DNA from: Cycas panzhihuaensis
Lineage: Eukaryota > Cycadophyta
Assembly: GCA_023213395.1 (NCBI GenBank)
Contig: CM041465.1
Location: forward strand, 66,099,741-66,163,740
Reading direction: 5' to 3'
DNA length: 64,000 nt
Position numbers and translations under genes: made by a program. The notes beneath the pieces are model-generated. The model was not told the origin of the DNA. It did no database searches and saw only the letters and a list, made by a program, of their open reading frames with translations. This document shows, piece by piece, positions 41,294-53,593 of this stretch. Numbering within the stretch: the first letter of the stretch is position 1; each line of letters starts with the position of its first letter.

Positions 41294-42319
41294 TGTTTCC
41301 CAGCTACTGGGAATGGACTCAAGACGTATCGACGCAGGTTTGTTCAGGTATACTTTCTTACTTTTTCTTGCCTAGGCTTGATTGAGGTTATTTAGAGTAG
41401 GTTGCTTGACATGTGCCTGCCCTCACGCGTTGCTTTTCTACTTGATCATAATGCATGTGCTTACGGCACACCATCAGCCTATGATGACTCACAGCGGGGG
41501 CATTCCTCAGCAAATGCTACACCTCGTATGGTGCACAGCCACCCACGTTGTCTCCACGGTCTCCTGGGATATTTCCATCAGCCTTGTTTACCTCTCGTTA
41601 CAACATGTTGCTTATGTTGCAGTCCTTCCCAAGCCTGATTTAATCCTTAGTTAGGACTCTTTGCATTGTTTTGGGTACCTGCCCATTGCCTGGGCATTCC
41701 CCTAGCTGCTCTAACTTATGTTTAGCCTTGATTTTTGCTTCAAAACCTTATATTTCTGCTCCTTTTTCTCTTTTTTTATTTCTAGCCTGATACCACTATA
41801 AACTTAGTGGTAACATAGTCTTTGCTGCGGTATCGTAGAGTTTACCACGATATGACTGTTTGAAATTTAAAAAAAAAGAGAACCATATGACAGTTTCCGT
41901 TTTTTTGAAGAACTGCTACATGGCGTTGATTGATTCAAGTCGCCCTAACATCCCCAATGTTCACCTGCTATGAATAGGGGGATAAAGGGGATTTTGCTCC
42001 CTATTTTTCAGATCTTTTGGCCATTTTTCAAATCTCTTGGAAGAATTTCTAACTTTTCAACAAGAAAACACACAGAAAAAGACCATCTACATACATAGCA
42101 ACTGCTCAAGGATCCTTTGGAGAAAAGGATTGCCAACTGGTTTTCCTTCCCTGAGTTCCGTGGAGGTCTCTCGTGGATGAGTTAGCCATCCTAGGGCTAT
42201 ACTCCTTTCCCTTTCGAGTGTCTTCGTGGTGTATGGTGGTGAGAGCATTTCTTGTATGTTACTATTTCATTTGGTTATATTTTGATGCTTTGCAAAGATC
42301 TTAGTTCCATTTGATTCCA

Positions 42320-42354
<35 letters not shown>

Positions 42355-43161
42355 TATATCTCGTGGCCTCTCTTCTGAGAGGAAGGTGTTCTTCTCACCC
42401 GTTTGCAGGACTGTGCATTGGTAGAGTGATATGTGGGATGAGCCCGTTGTAGGTTAGTTCCCCGCGTAGTGCATTTCTTTCTTTGGTTTCAAGCTTTTTC
42501 GTTTCTTTCCATTTTATCTGCTTTTGCATGCTTAAGGGGAGGTAAGAAACTCCTCTTCTATCACTTCTGACAACTACCACCGATCGGCAGCGCATGCATG
42601 ACGAACGGAGAAGAAAGGAGTGGGACTTAGAGAGATGAGCTGCACCCCATTCAGGCACCGGATCCAGGTATTCCCCTTGTTTCCCGCGTATCCCCTTTTA
42701 CATTGCTACCTTTCATGCATTTGCCTAAGTAGTTAGGAAATTGTAAAGGAATATAAAGGAAAAGGGAAAGTGCATTCATTTTCTTTACATCATTTCTTGC
42801 TTTATATAGCGTAGCATAGCGTAGATAGCTTGCTCGCGTCATATTCGAGTTGCCCTCATTGTGCCCTTTCCTGCATTCGCCTACACATTAGTTAGTTGCC
42901 CTTCCATTCATTGCCTTCTCATTGCCTTGAGAAGACGCAATGCACAAGGCATTCTCTCTCCTTCCCGGCCATCCGAAGGGTAGGAAGGCCTTACTTTGCA
43001 CAGCTACCTAGAAGCAACCAGGCACCTTGTAGTCCCGAATCTGCGCTTCGGTGTAGGGACGCCCTGCGATGTGAGGTCCTCACTGCCTAGCTTAGTTAGC
43101 ATAGCATACTCTCATATCCTTTTTCTAGATGTAGGGACACCACCTCGTAGCGAGCGTTTCA
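41294..43161 (+). repeat. LTR3 of the array (3' LTR, 1,868 bp, internally deleted)
   Basis: Starts TGTTTCCCAGCTACTGGG and ends GAGCGTTTCA, followed by GATAC. It lacks about 740 bp present in LTR1 (7021-7760); the join at about 42133 reads GGATTG-CCAACTGG, with TTG shared at both edges. A TA run lies at 42321-42351. Confidence 0.9.
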
Positions 43162-43166
43162 GATAC
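43162..43166. repeat. target-site duplication GATAC, right copy
   Basis: Matches 6190-6194 exactly. Confidence 0.85.
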
Positions 43167-44260
43167 GAAAAGGACTCCCTTCAAAAGGAAGAAGGTCTTA
43201 CCCTAGATAAACATGAGAAGAAAATGAAATTGGAGAAGCTTTGGAAGGTTAGAGATTTAGGAAACTAGGAAGTTGTAAAGGATTCATACCGCACCAGAGG
43301 TCTTGACTTTAGTAGTGAAAAGAGGCATAGGAGACCATCATCGAAGGTGCTCCAAGAAAGAGAGATAGTGCTTTAGAAAGATCAAGGTACTCAATGCACC
43401 CTTAGGGATGGATGACTAGGCCAAGGACCTAAAAATACAAGCAAGAGATGAGGTGGCTTCAGGGCCCTAAGTAGGAGAAGTTTTCATAAAACTATCCTCT
43501 TGGAATATATAGGGTATAAATGCCTCATCTAAATATAGAATTATTAAAGATTTGGGGAGTTGATTGAAGCTGGATATCCTCCTAATTCAGGAGACTAAGC
43601 TGATAGCCAAGAATAAAACAAATATTAAGAGCAAAATATGGAAGGAAGTAGAGTGGATCACTATAGATGGGATTAGGGGCTCTCATGGGTTAGCTACCCT
43701 ATGGAACCCTAGAGGCTAGGAATGTGAGGCTTGCTTCATTGAGGGTCATTTCATATCTAGCTAGATGACAAGTAAAAATTCTAGCTGAAAGTGGTTGGTC
43801 ACTAATGTATAAGCCCCCCTAACACAAGAAGGGGGGAAGTGCTTATGGATCAGGCTTTTGGAAGTCCACAAGGAGTGGTGGGGCCCCTAGTTAATTATAG
43901 GGGAGTTTAATATGATCCTCTCCCTTCATGAAAAGAAAGGGGACTAGATCAAGTGGATAAAAAGCATGGATGATATAGGGGACTTTATGAAGAAGGGATG
44001 CTTGATGGATGTCCCCCTGAGAGGGCCCAAGTTTACCTAGTCTAATAGGAGATTATGATCTAGCCATTTCCAAGTCAGATTAGATAGAGTTATTGCTAAC
44101 TACACTTAGGTTAACTAGCATAACAACATCATTTTGGAAGCTCTGCTAAATAAAGTCTCAGATCATTCCTTGCTGGTGTTGGGTTTTAATGAAAATAAAG
44201 GTCATATAGGTGCCACCTTCTACTTTGAGATAATATGGAAAAAGGACCTAGGCCTTTGAA
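43167..44260 (+). pseudogene. LINE ORF1 end and ORF2 endonuclease
   Basis: The LINE continues after the array. The first 320 bp are the remainder of ORF1 and the inter-ORF stretch. The APE-type endonuclease runs about 43486-44210: LSSWNI.GINASSKYRIIKD, LDILLIQETKLIAKNK, IIGEFNMILSLHEKKGD and VSDHSLLVLGFNENK. Several stops. This enzyme nicks target DNA in L1-type retrotransposition. Confidence 0.78.
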
Positions 44261-46400
44261 ATTTTCTATCAGATTGGTGGAAGATCCCTGTTCTCAGCTA
44301 TGCAATGTGGAGATTCCCAAAGAAACTTAATTGGGTGAAAAGACATCAAAGTATGGAAAAATGTGTCATATGAGGATATCTTTGTAAAAAAGGACCAAAT
44401 TTTAGAGGAGTTAAAGGCCTTAGAGGGGAAAATAAAGGAACAAAGGAGGTCCCCCCCCCCCTCCCCCACCCTGCCTCCCTTAAAACTAGGAAGAAAGAAG
44501 ACTTCTCTCTGAATTGGAGGGCATCTTGACGAAGGAGAATTTTTTTGGAAACAAAAGTCTAGAGTCATATGGCTTGCATATGGAGACAGAAATATAAAAT
44601 TTTTCTATATGATAACTATAAAACATAGATCTTGTAATCATATTAAAACTCTACTAAATAAACATGGGGAGGAGATGTCAAATTAGAAGAATATTAAGGA
44701 TGTAGCAATGCAATATTTTATGGAGTTATACAATAAACTGGGTTATGACGATGAGGTAGCTAGAAGGGAGGCACTAGCTCTAATCCCCAAGAAGGTTGGA
44801 AGGGCCATGAATGAAGTTTTAGAAGCTCCTTTGTCATTAGATGAGGTGAGGAAAGTTGTATTTGGTATGAGGCAGGAGAAAGCTCACGGGCTTGATGGCT
44901 TCCCTTGGATTCTATCAGTAATATTAGGATATCATAAAAGATGACCTCCTTGAAGTTCTTAAGGAATTCTTTGAGAATGGTAGGATCCATGGAGGATGGC
45001 AAGCCACTTTTCTAGTTTTAATTCTAAAGAAAGGTAATGCTAAGAGAATGTAAGATTTCAGGCCTACCAATTTGTGCAATGTAAAATATAAAATCTTAGC
45101 CAAGATCTTGGCTAACAGGTTAAAGGAATTCCTCCCCTTGATTATAGGTTTGAACTAGGATGGGTTCATAAAGGGAACAAATTCTAGATGGTATCATTGT
45201 GGTTTATGAAATAGTATATTTAACCTATCATAGGAAGGAGTCTGGGATGAATGTTAAGATTGGTCTTTCTAAGGCCTACAATAGAGTTTCATAGAGGTGT
45301 TTATTAAACTACATTAGTGCTTTTAGCTTTGGAAACTATTGGAGAACTTGGATTGAGAGTTATATATCAAAACCTAATTTTTAGTGATCGTAAATGGCTC
45401 TTCATTTGCCTTCTTTCTGGGTTACAAAGGCCTTAGACAAGGAGACCCTCTTCCCCCCTACTTATTTATTATCATGACATAATTAATTGGTAGGTCCATG
45501 GAGGAAGCCAGGATCTCTAGTAAGATAGTAGGCCTAAGTCCCACATTGGGCATTAATAATGTTGTTCACCGAGATTTTATGGATGATAACATTCTACTAA
45601 GTAAGGCTTCTATAAAAGAATCTAGAGCCATAAATACGTAGTTGGAAAGGTTTGAGGTAGCTATGAATTAGAAGGTAAATTTATATAAGAGTAACATCTT
45701 TCTTTTGAATACTATGGAGAGGACTCAAAGAGCTATCAACAAGATCCTGGAGATGTCTACTAGGACATTGTTTATCGTGTGTCTCAGAATGCCCCTATTT
45801 GTGGGAAAAATGGAGAAGGACCTGTGGAATCTAATCATCAGTAGGGTCCAAAGGAAGGTAGAAGGATGGAAAGGGGCCTTTTTTAGGATAGTTGGGAAAC
45901 TGCAATTATTGGTGGCCTCTCCTCAGAGTATTCCTACTTACATGATGTCTATGTTTAGGTGCCCTGTGAAGGTTATAAATACCCTTAAGTCTATCCAGAA
46001 AAGATTCTTATGGTTAGGGGTTGAGGATAAGGAGAGAATCCACTTAATATACTGGGAGAAAGAGTGACTTCCTAAATGGGTGAGAGGATTAAATGTTAAG
46101 GATATAGCCTACTTTAATAGAGCCTTGATAACCAAACTAGGATGGAGCCTTGTTATCAAGGAGGAGAGGCCTTGGTGCAAGACTATTTCTTGGAAATACC
46201 TTAGGGATAATCATTATCTGAAGTATATCACCCTCAAAAGATAGGGATTATCCATATGGAGGAGTCTAGTGTATGTAAGGAAGATGCTAGCCATGGGGGC
46301 CTAGTGGTGCTTAGGGGATGGAAATACTATCAAATTTTGGGAAGATAATTGGTGCCATCACACCCAACTAAATAAGAGACCTATCCTCACTCCCTTGTAG
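44261..46400 (+). pseudogene. LINE ORF2 reverse transcriptase
   Basis: PLSLDEVRKVVFGMRQEKAH (about 44840) then GLDGFP gives the start; DFRPTNLCNVKYKILAKILA (about 45055) is block 2; HRDFMDDNILLSKAS (about 45565) is the catalytic block, with FMDD where FADD is usual; the 120-residue frame 45705-46067 covers the thumb (RVQRKVEGWKGAFF, KRFLWLGVEDKERIHLIYW). A poly-C run at about 44450-44466 and many stops interrupt it. Confidence 0.85.
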
Positions 46401-47206
46401 GTGAAGTACGAAAGCCTTTATGGAAAAAAGATAAAAGATTACTGGGAGGTCTAGGGAGATGTGAAGAAATGGAAATATTTTAAAGAAATACTCCATTATT
46501 AAGATGGTGATCAACAAATTACAATGCTCATGAATGAGATAAATAAAGTGTACATTTCTAGATTCATGAAAGAAGATACCCGGGTATGGATTGGGTCCCC
46601 TTCTGGGACATATACGGTTAAGTATGGCTATTTGTTTCTAATGTCTAAGAAAGGTATTATTAAAAAAAAAACTCCTAGGGGGGTGTGGAAAATGGGACTA
46701 CTACCCAAGATTTCCATCTTCTAGAGGTTGTGTCTTAAGAGAAAGATTCTTATCTTAGATATTCTAAGGAAGAGAGGCTTCTTGATGGTGAATATATGCA
46801 ACCTTTACTTTTAGGAGGTGGAGTCCCTGGATCATATTCTCTTGCATTGTACCTACTCTAGGGAGGTGTGGTCGAGGTTGTGGAGCTCCTTTGGGGTCTC
46901 CTGGGTTCTTCCTAAAACTATTAAAGGCCTAGTTGAGGCTTGGGTTAGTCCCTTTAGATGTAGGACCTTGAGCTCCTTGTGGAAGACATCCTTAACCACA
47001 CTGTTATGGAACATATGGGAAGAAAGGAATATATGTATCTTTCAAGAAAAAAGAATGAATGATTTAAATCTTTTCAGGATTATTATAATTGCCTTGAAAG
47101 AGACCCTTAAGGAGAAGGAAGATCTCTTTATTTCCATCGAGGATAGGAAGATCCTTGCAAATTGGGGCATTGAGAATATCAAGCTTAAATCAAAGGGTGA
47201 AAGGTA
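46401..47206 (+). pseudogene. LINE zinc-binding reverse-transcriptase region (zf-RVT)
   Basis: SPSGTYTVKYGYLFLMSKKG (about 46595), RGVWKMGLLPKISIF, and after a stop ESLDHILLHCTYSREVWSRL (about 46820-46875) form the zf-RVT pattern of plant L1 elements (W...P.K...F; E...H....C......W). The frame 46818-47207 is open for 129 codons. Confidence 0.85.
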
Positions 47207-47700
47207 GGGAATGTGGAGCCTTCCTCTGTATAATTGGGTCAAAGTAAACTTTGATGAAGCCTTAAAAGAAAAGCCTGGTGGGGCGAGGGGTGGAGGGATA
47301 TGTAGAGATGGAGAATGTAAGGTTATCTAGACATTTCCAAAATACTATGGCATTTAGACTAATCATGAGGCAGAGCTTGAAGTGATGCACAATACTATGG
47401 ACATGGTCTCCAGAGAGGGTAGCCTGAGAGTCATAGTGGAAGGGGACTTTTGAATATAATAAAACTAATCAAAGGGGAAGTGAAGCTGGATTAGAAGCAT
47501 CAAGATATGATAAATGATGTGAAAATGTTGCTACAAAGGAGATAAATGTTCTATGTGAACCACATTTATAGAGAAGATAATGGGGTAGCTCATCAGATTA
47601 CAAACTAGGGGGTCCAACTGATAAGGAACGTGGTCTGGAAGGATGATTTACCTGAAGAAATAGTGGGTCTAGTGAGAAAAGAAATGGGGAGCTAAAGCTC
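47207..47700 (+). pseudogene. LINE-encoded RNase H
   Basis: YNWVKVNFDEALKEKPGG (about 47230), ARGGGICRDGE, NHEAELEVMHNTMDM (about 47362), LRVIVEGDF (about 47428) and DNGVAHQITN (about 47578). This is the terminal RNase H of plant L1 elements, with catalytic D, E, D visible and many stops. Confidence 0.8.
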
Positions 47701-47839
47701 TAGTTGAGATAGCTTATGATAGGCCTTTTTGGTTAGCTAGGCCATGGGCTTGTTACAATTGATCTCTAAGGCTAATCTAGTAGATTTTGTACACGAGTTA
47801 GGGTCCCCTTTTAATCCCCTTATTTATTTAAACCACATC

Positions 47840-47849
47840 AAAAAAAAAA
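47840..47849 (+). other. LINE poly-A tail
   Basis: Run of ten A after ACCACATC, the 3' end expected of an L1-type insertion. Non-coding 3' UTR at 47701-47839. The matching target duplication at the LINE 5' end was not found. Confidence 0.7.
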
Positions 47850-47936
47850 TCGCATATGATATTTATTGATATATGTTTTTTTTTATTATTATTAATATTC
47901 CTTTATATGAACTCATTCCTCATGAGATAATTCAAC

Positions 47937-47992
<56 letters not shown>

Positions 47993-49766
47993 ATATTTTA
48001 CATTTCTAATATAGAACTAGAGTTGTAATTATAAATTCTAACATGTGATTAGAGTCATGGTTAGTTGAAAGATCATGTATAGTAGGAAGATAACCTATAT
48101 GATCCAATTACAGAGTAGTGACAGAGACAATTTAAGAGCTAGTTATGAGGTAAATTTTATGAGATAAAAATTTGAACATGTTAGTTATTCCAGTGACATG
48201 TGACCAAGATCTAAGGGCTAGACGAGGTTAAATAGTAAAGATGATGAGACTTGCATACAAGTGAAGAAGAGCCACATATAGAGATGAAGACATAAAAAGA
48301 TACATGATGAAATTGATACTAATGGTATGTTATTTTTAATTTGTATGGATATATTATTTTAGCATTTTGGCATAAGTATTTTATAAAGCATGTAGGTGTT
48401 AAAGCAAGTCTGTAGAATGATATGAGATCAAACTATTACTAGTTGAGCTCATTTATGTAGACCAATCATTAGTAGATATGATTGAGATTTTATGAGATTA
48501 TTCATCTCATATAATCTCATAATTAGTAGTAACCCAAATATATTTAGGTATGCAGCAAGCCAATAACTCCATTAGAATGTTAAACAGACAATAGACCCAT
48601 ATAATATAATAAGCAAAATATTGTTAGGCATGAGACAGGTATTCTTAACAGCATTAATAAAGGTATGTGGCACACATGATGAATTATAATATTGGCATGA
48701 AAATATTATTATTAAAGGAGTATGATTTGAGTATGACATGACATCCATAATTTAGTATATATAAGAGCACAATGATTTGTTGATATGGAAATTTATATGA
48801 ATATGAGTGTATGAAAAAAGACATATTTGAAACAGTTATTTCTTTGTGTATGTACAAAAATTAAGATGTGATAAGATAAACAAGGGTATAAACAAATGAA
48901 AATTGATATTTTAATTATTGAATTTATAAAGGTATCATTATTTAAAGATATATTAATTCCATTTATAGAATATATAGATTGATTATGGTATGATATGATA
49001 ATATTAAGGGCTTATTGAAATGAAGATTACCTATTTTAGTGGAATATATATATATTCTACGAAAATAAGGGTTTATACTAGTGACCATTAATACATGGAC
49101 AAATAATATGATGTGAAGACACCTCAGCATGAAAGCTTTAAGAACATGAAATCACTACAAAAAATCCACATAACATAGCCATCACCATGACTATATAGAA
49201 GTCATCTATTACCCATTTGGAGAGTTGCCTATAATCACATGATTGCTTCTTATATTGCATCCCAGACAGAACTATTCAAAGATACCATAGATATAAAATG
49301 GGATATCATTTATAGGTAACAAAAGGAGTTGTCTTCTAGTCTATGATGGAAGAAGCAACTATGGATCAAAGAGAAGTCTTGAAGTATAGGATCTAGACTA
49401 CAATAGATGATAATCAATTATGGAACCATAGAGTTGATGACTATTGAACAGTTATCTATAAGAAGTAGGCACTCAATACATGACATGGATTTGATCACCC
49501 TTGTCCCCACTGTCAGGCCCATGGAGAAGAAAGATGTGCTAAACATAGTCCTCTACCAATGCCAATGCATATTACAACCCTCAAGGAAAATACTTTGGCT
49601 ACTAAATAGATACAATGACAAAGATCACAAATGAAGAACTAAACCTGCAATAATTACATAATAGAAGCCATAATCCATATCATTATCTAACCTCCTCTTA
49701 TTCAAGAGATTATGTACAACACGACAGAGAAGGCACATAATGGAAAAATAAATGAATACTTCAATA
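47850..49766. other. AT-rich stretch, nothing recognised
   Basis: Contains a TA run at 47941-47989. No reading frame with a recognisable domain; the 75-residue ORF at 49407-49634 has no family I know. Probably very old repeat sequence. Confidence 0.5.
47941..47989. repeat. (TA)n microsatellite
   Basis: About 49 bp of TA, not related by position to the runs in the array. Confidence 0.9.
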
Positions 49767-50070
49767 TGCCATCACTTTCCCAACTAATATAAATGAGGTG
49801 ATAGTGTGTGAATAGTTATAATATAGTATTAGGCCAATGGATGTAACATCAAATGTAATTATTTGAGGAACTTATGTATCTATAAATAAGGATCCAAAGT
49901 CCATTATAATATTATGATAGATTTATGAAAATATAATATTATAATTCTATGATGGGTCTTTACTACAAGGTGTCCCACATTAAATTTGTCCCCATGTGCT
50001 TGTTCATTTCATATCTATTATGTATATAAATGATTTTGTATCATATTTATATATTTGGTGTTTTCTAATA
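49767..50070 (+). repeat. left LTR of copia element
   Basis: TGCC then ATCACTTTCCCAACTAATAT, homologous to the right LTR from ATCACTTACCTAACTAATGT on; about 13 bp near the start are missing relative to the right one. Ends TTTTCTAATA before the PBS. ATATTATAATTCT-rich centre. Confidence 0.78.
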
Positions 50071-50082
50071 TGGTATTAGAGC
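50071..50082 (+). other. primer-binding site of copia element
   Basis: TGGTATTAGAGC, one base from the initiator-Met type TGGTATCAGAGC, directly after the left LTR. Confidence 0.8.
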
Positions 50083-53000
50083 AGAGAGCCATGCATAAAT
50101 AGGCAAATGTTAGGTAGATTATATAAATCATTGGTTGCTAGGTAGTGCTGGCTCAACCCTTAAGGATCTTCTTATCCGAAAATCAAAAGAGTAGCCACGG
50201 AGTTATAATGATCATGTAGAAATTATTAGTTCCTTTTATTATTTGTTTTATATAGATTTGATGGTCTTTAGAGGTGTGTGGAGGAGTGGAGGAGGTTGGT
50301 TCCCCCTATTCTTGAATTTACAACACCTAGTTACTCACTTACTAATCTTATATGCACATATATTGAACCTATGAAAGTTGCTAGATCTATTTATTTAAGG
50401 TGCCACTAATGTAAAGGCATATTCTAGTGTTGCAAAGACATGGAAAGAGCTATAGGTTCAACCAAGAGGATGCAAATAGATTAAATACTACATTATGGGT
50501 ATAAACATTATAGAGTCATGGTAATTGAGATGTTTGTTAGAGTGTATGCATTGAGTTATTAAGATGTAGATATAAATGCAATTTATTTACAATTAGTTGC
50601 AAATGTAAGAGTTGGTGAAGATGATAAACACAGTTGTTTGTGAGCATGAGTGACATCCATAAGCTTTGTGCTATGCCATAAAACTCCCTCACAGAGTGTG
50701 TAGCCATTGAAATATATGTAGGTCATAGATGTTGTATATACAAGAGATATTAATATGTCATAGATTACACTACAGCACCATCATTGAGAAAATTGTGAAA
50801 GACATAGATTGTAAGGATGTAGGTCACATAGAGATTGAGATGTCATGCAACCTATGGATGATTAAGACATAAGAGATGCATAGATTACAACATGTAGGTC
50901 TCTATGAAAATATAATTTATTGTTGCCTTGAATATATTTATGGCTAAAGGTAATCTTCATAAATTTTAATTGCCCATTCTTTGTTTTGGAATAGATCAAT
51001 ATATTTAGCCACATATTAAAATAATAAATATTAATTGCCATATATTTGTGATAATATTTGATATTACCATATAAATGAAGTTGCCTGATTTGAGTTTACA
51101 TGATTTGATCACCATATAAATTTACAACATGTTTGATTAACACCATTTAATCCCCTTTGATTATTAGTTGATTTAATTAAGTCACGTTTATGCTTTATTT
51201 AAGTCACCTTTTGTTATATGTGAAGTCACCTAATGCTTGATAATGAAGTCACTCACCTATAATTTTTCATTAAAATTACCTTTTTATTAATGTTTAATGT
51301 GATCACCCTCTGATATATTTTATATATGAAAATACCCTTTGTTTGGAAGATGTATTGATCGTTGTATATTAAGATCCCATTCATTTATACTTGATCATTT
51401 TTATTTGAATGGCATTTATGAATCAAGGTTTGATAGATTTGATATATTGTGGCCTTTTATATATCGATAGTTATTAACATATTAAGTGGTTAATTGATAT
51501 CAATTATTCTTGATCACCTTCAATCTTTCTTGATATTATCAGGTATGATACAGTCCTTTGTACAAGTGGGTATATTATGATGATTATATATTGTGATTAT
51601 GAGGCATGACTTATCTAGGAGATTCTTTATTGGAAACACGAGGCATGAATAAGGCATTGTTTTGATGGTGAAGTGAGTAATATGAGGCAATGTTATGATA
51701 TTATTACATGTGATTGCATGAGTAATTTGGATGATATATCAATGTCAGTGGTTTTTTCATTAATTAATAAGAGGGCATGTTGGTGGTTATTAATGGGTTA
51801 GATATCAATGTATATGCATGTGTATTGCTTGATAGAAGGGGCATTATTTGTAGGAGATACTAAGCTACAATACAAGTAAATGATGTTGTGTGGTATTGAT
51901 CATTACATATTTATTAAAAAGAAGTGATTTATTTATTATAAAGTGGTGTTTTATTTAATTTATATTAATCACTTCTTACATCAAATGTGTGAGGTAAAGT
52001 GGTTTATAATTACAGTCTATTAGCCTGTATGTATAAGTGTTTATCAGTTCTTAGTGGACCCTTATACTTAGGTGGTTAAACAAATAGTAGCATAGGGTAT
52101 ATAGCCTATTAGATGTTGGTTTAATATTAATGCATATCTAAATAAGTCTAATGTAGGAAAGCCACTATGTTTTTATATAAATAAAGTAATAATAGAAAGG
52201 TGTATGACAAGAATGCCTCAAATTCAGTTATGCATTGATCATGGTATTAGATAGAAGTTGATTATCCCATGTACCCCATAGTAAGATTATGTTACAGATG
52301 AAAGGATGGTACAATAATATAGATGTAGAGTTGTTTTGTATATACTAAGGATCTACCTCCTATGTTTTAGGTAGAAGTTATTATGATAGTTATTTAGCAG
52401 GGTACCTAGCAAGGTTATTTATGGTATTATCCCCTTAAATAGTATTGGACTGGTTAGAATCCTTCCATTAGTTATTAGGTCACTTTAATTATACACATCA
52501 TAGACAAATATCATAATAATGGGATTGCAAGAGTTTGAAGTATATTTATATGGGGTTTGAAACAAAGCTTATAAATTGTATGAATCATAGGGGGAATAAC
52601 ATTGTGGTTAGTCTACATGTCAAATTAGATAAGTTAATAATATATCATACTGAAGTGTCATCTAAAGGTAGGTTTTATCCTTCATTCCTTCCCTTTCTAA
52701 GCCATGGTTCAATAAGTGTAGAGGTTGGTGAGCCTATCATTATGTTTGAGATGGAAATAAGACCTAGTAGGAGTCATAATGAGGAGATTTATAAGAAGAG
52801 GTATGTATTATAACCCATATTCCATTATGGGTTAAGAGGATCATTGAGGACTCTAATGTGATGATTAAAGATTTATAGGATGGATAGAGAATAAGGATCA
52901 ACATGCTAATCAAATTTGTGATGGATGCCAATGATTCTAGCAAAAGGAAATTTATAATAGAGAGTTGTAATGGAGGAGATATATATGGGATTTAGTTCCC

Positions 53001-53593
53001 TTTCCTCCCTCAATGAAAATGGTCAATTGTAAGTAGGCAAGCTTGTTGTATAGGATTTGAAATAGAAAGAAGGAATTAATTATGAAGAGATATTTGCATT
53101 AGTCTCTAAGATGTTATCAGTCTAATTGATCCATATTTTGGTAGTTACATATAGTTGGGAGTCACATCAAATAAATATTATATTACCATTCTAATAGAGA
53201 CTTGAAGAGGAGATCTACATGGCGTGAGTGGCTAAACCTCTTAGTTTAATCAAGATAAAAGGCTAAGTACTATGGACTAAGTGTCAGTGTAAGAGGAGAT
53301 ATGTGGTTATAGGGACTATTAAATATGCACCTAAAGAATCATACATATACGAGGTATAACATCATTGCTTCTGAGAGTAGATCAGATTAGAGAAGAAATA
53401 GGTAGAGCTTATCTAAGTGAATATCAACTTGAGGATGTGTACACCAAAGCTCTTACTAAAGATCACTTCATCAAGATGTATGCAAATTTAGGGTTTTGAA
53501 AGGTTATCCTTGAGGGGGAATCTATCAACAAGGATAAAGAGTTAGATAATCCCTAAGAAGACTTCAAGACCCCACATTTATATTAAGGGTCGA
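50083..53593 (+). pseudogene. copia gag-pol remnant
   Basis: The first 2.4 kb have no readable domain. At 52535-52813 an integrase/RT hinge-like text occurs. Copia RT is recognisable in broken frames: YIWDLVPFPPSMKMVNCK (about 52980), YEEIFALVSKML (about 53075), then HILVVTYSWESHQINIILPF (about 53130) and LEEEIYMA (about 53205). The RNase H end is AYLSEYQLEDVYTKALTKDH (about 53410-53470), then FIKMYANLGF. Protein is not expressible. Confidence 0.75.

Larger units (their letters stand above)
6195..43161 (+). mobile_element. Tat-like Ty3/gypsy tandem array: three LTRs, two internal regions
   Basis: Plus-strand unit LTR1 (6195-8778), internal 1 (8779-20289), LTR2 (20290-22929), internal 2 (22930-41293), LTR3 (41294-43161). 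The outer ends carry the same duplication, GATAC. Without the nested element and its duplicated target, internal 2 is 11,504 bp against 11,511 bp for internal 1. Assignment to the Tat group rests on a CHHC gag knuckle, the PBS type, the integrase after a degenerate native RNase H, and a second archaeal-type RNase H. The middle LTR is shared, which is the expected product of unequal crossing-over between the two LTRs of one element. Both copies are dead: many stops and frameshifts, five of them shared. Confidence 0.88.

Noticed and set aside
44450-44466. C-rich run in the LINE as a regulatory or G-quadruplex element
   Set aside because: Single homopolymer-like tract in a decayed coding region, most simply slippage.
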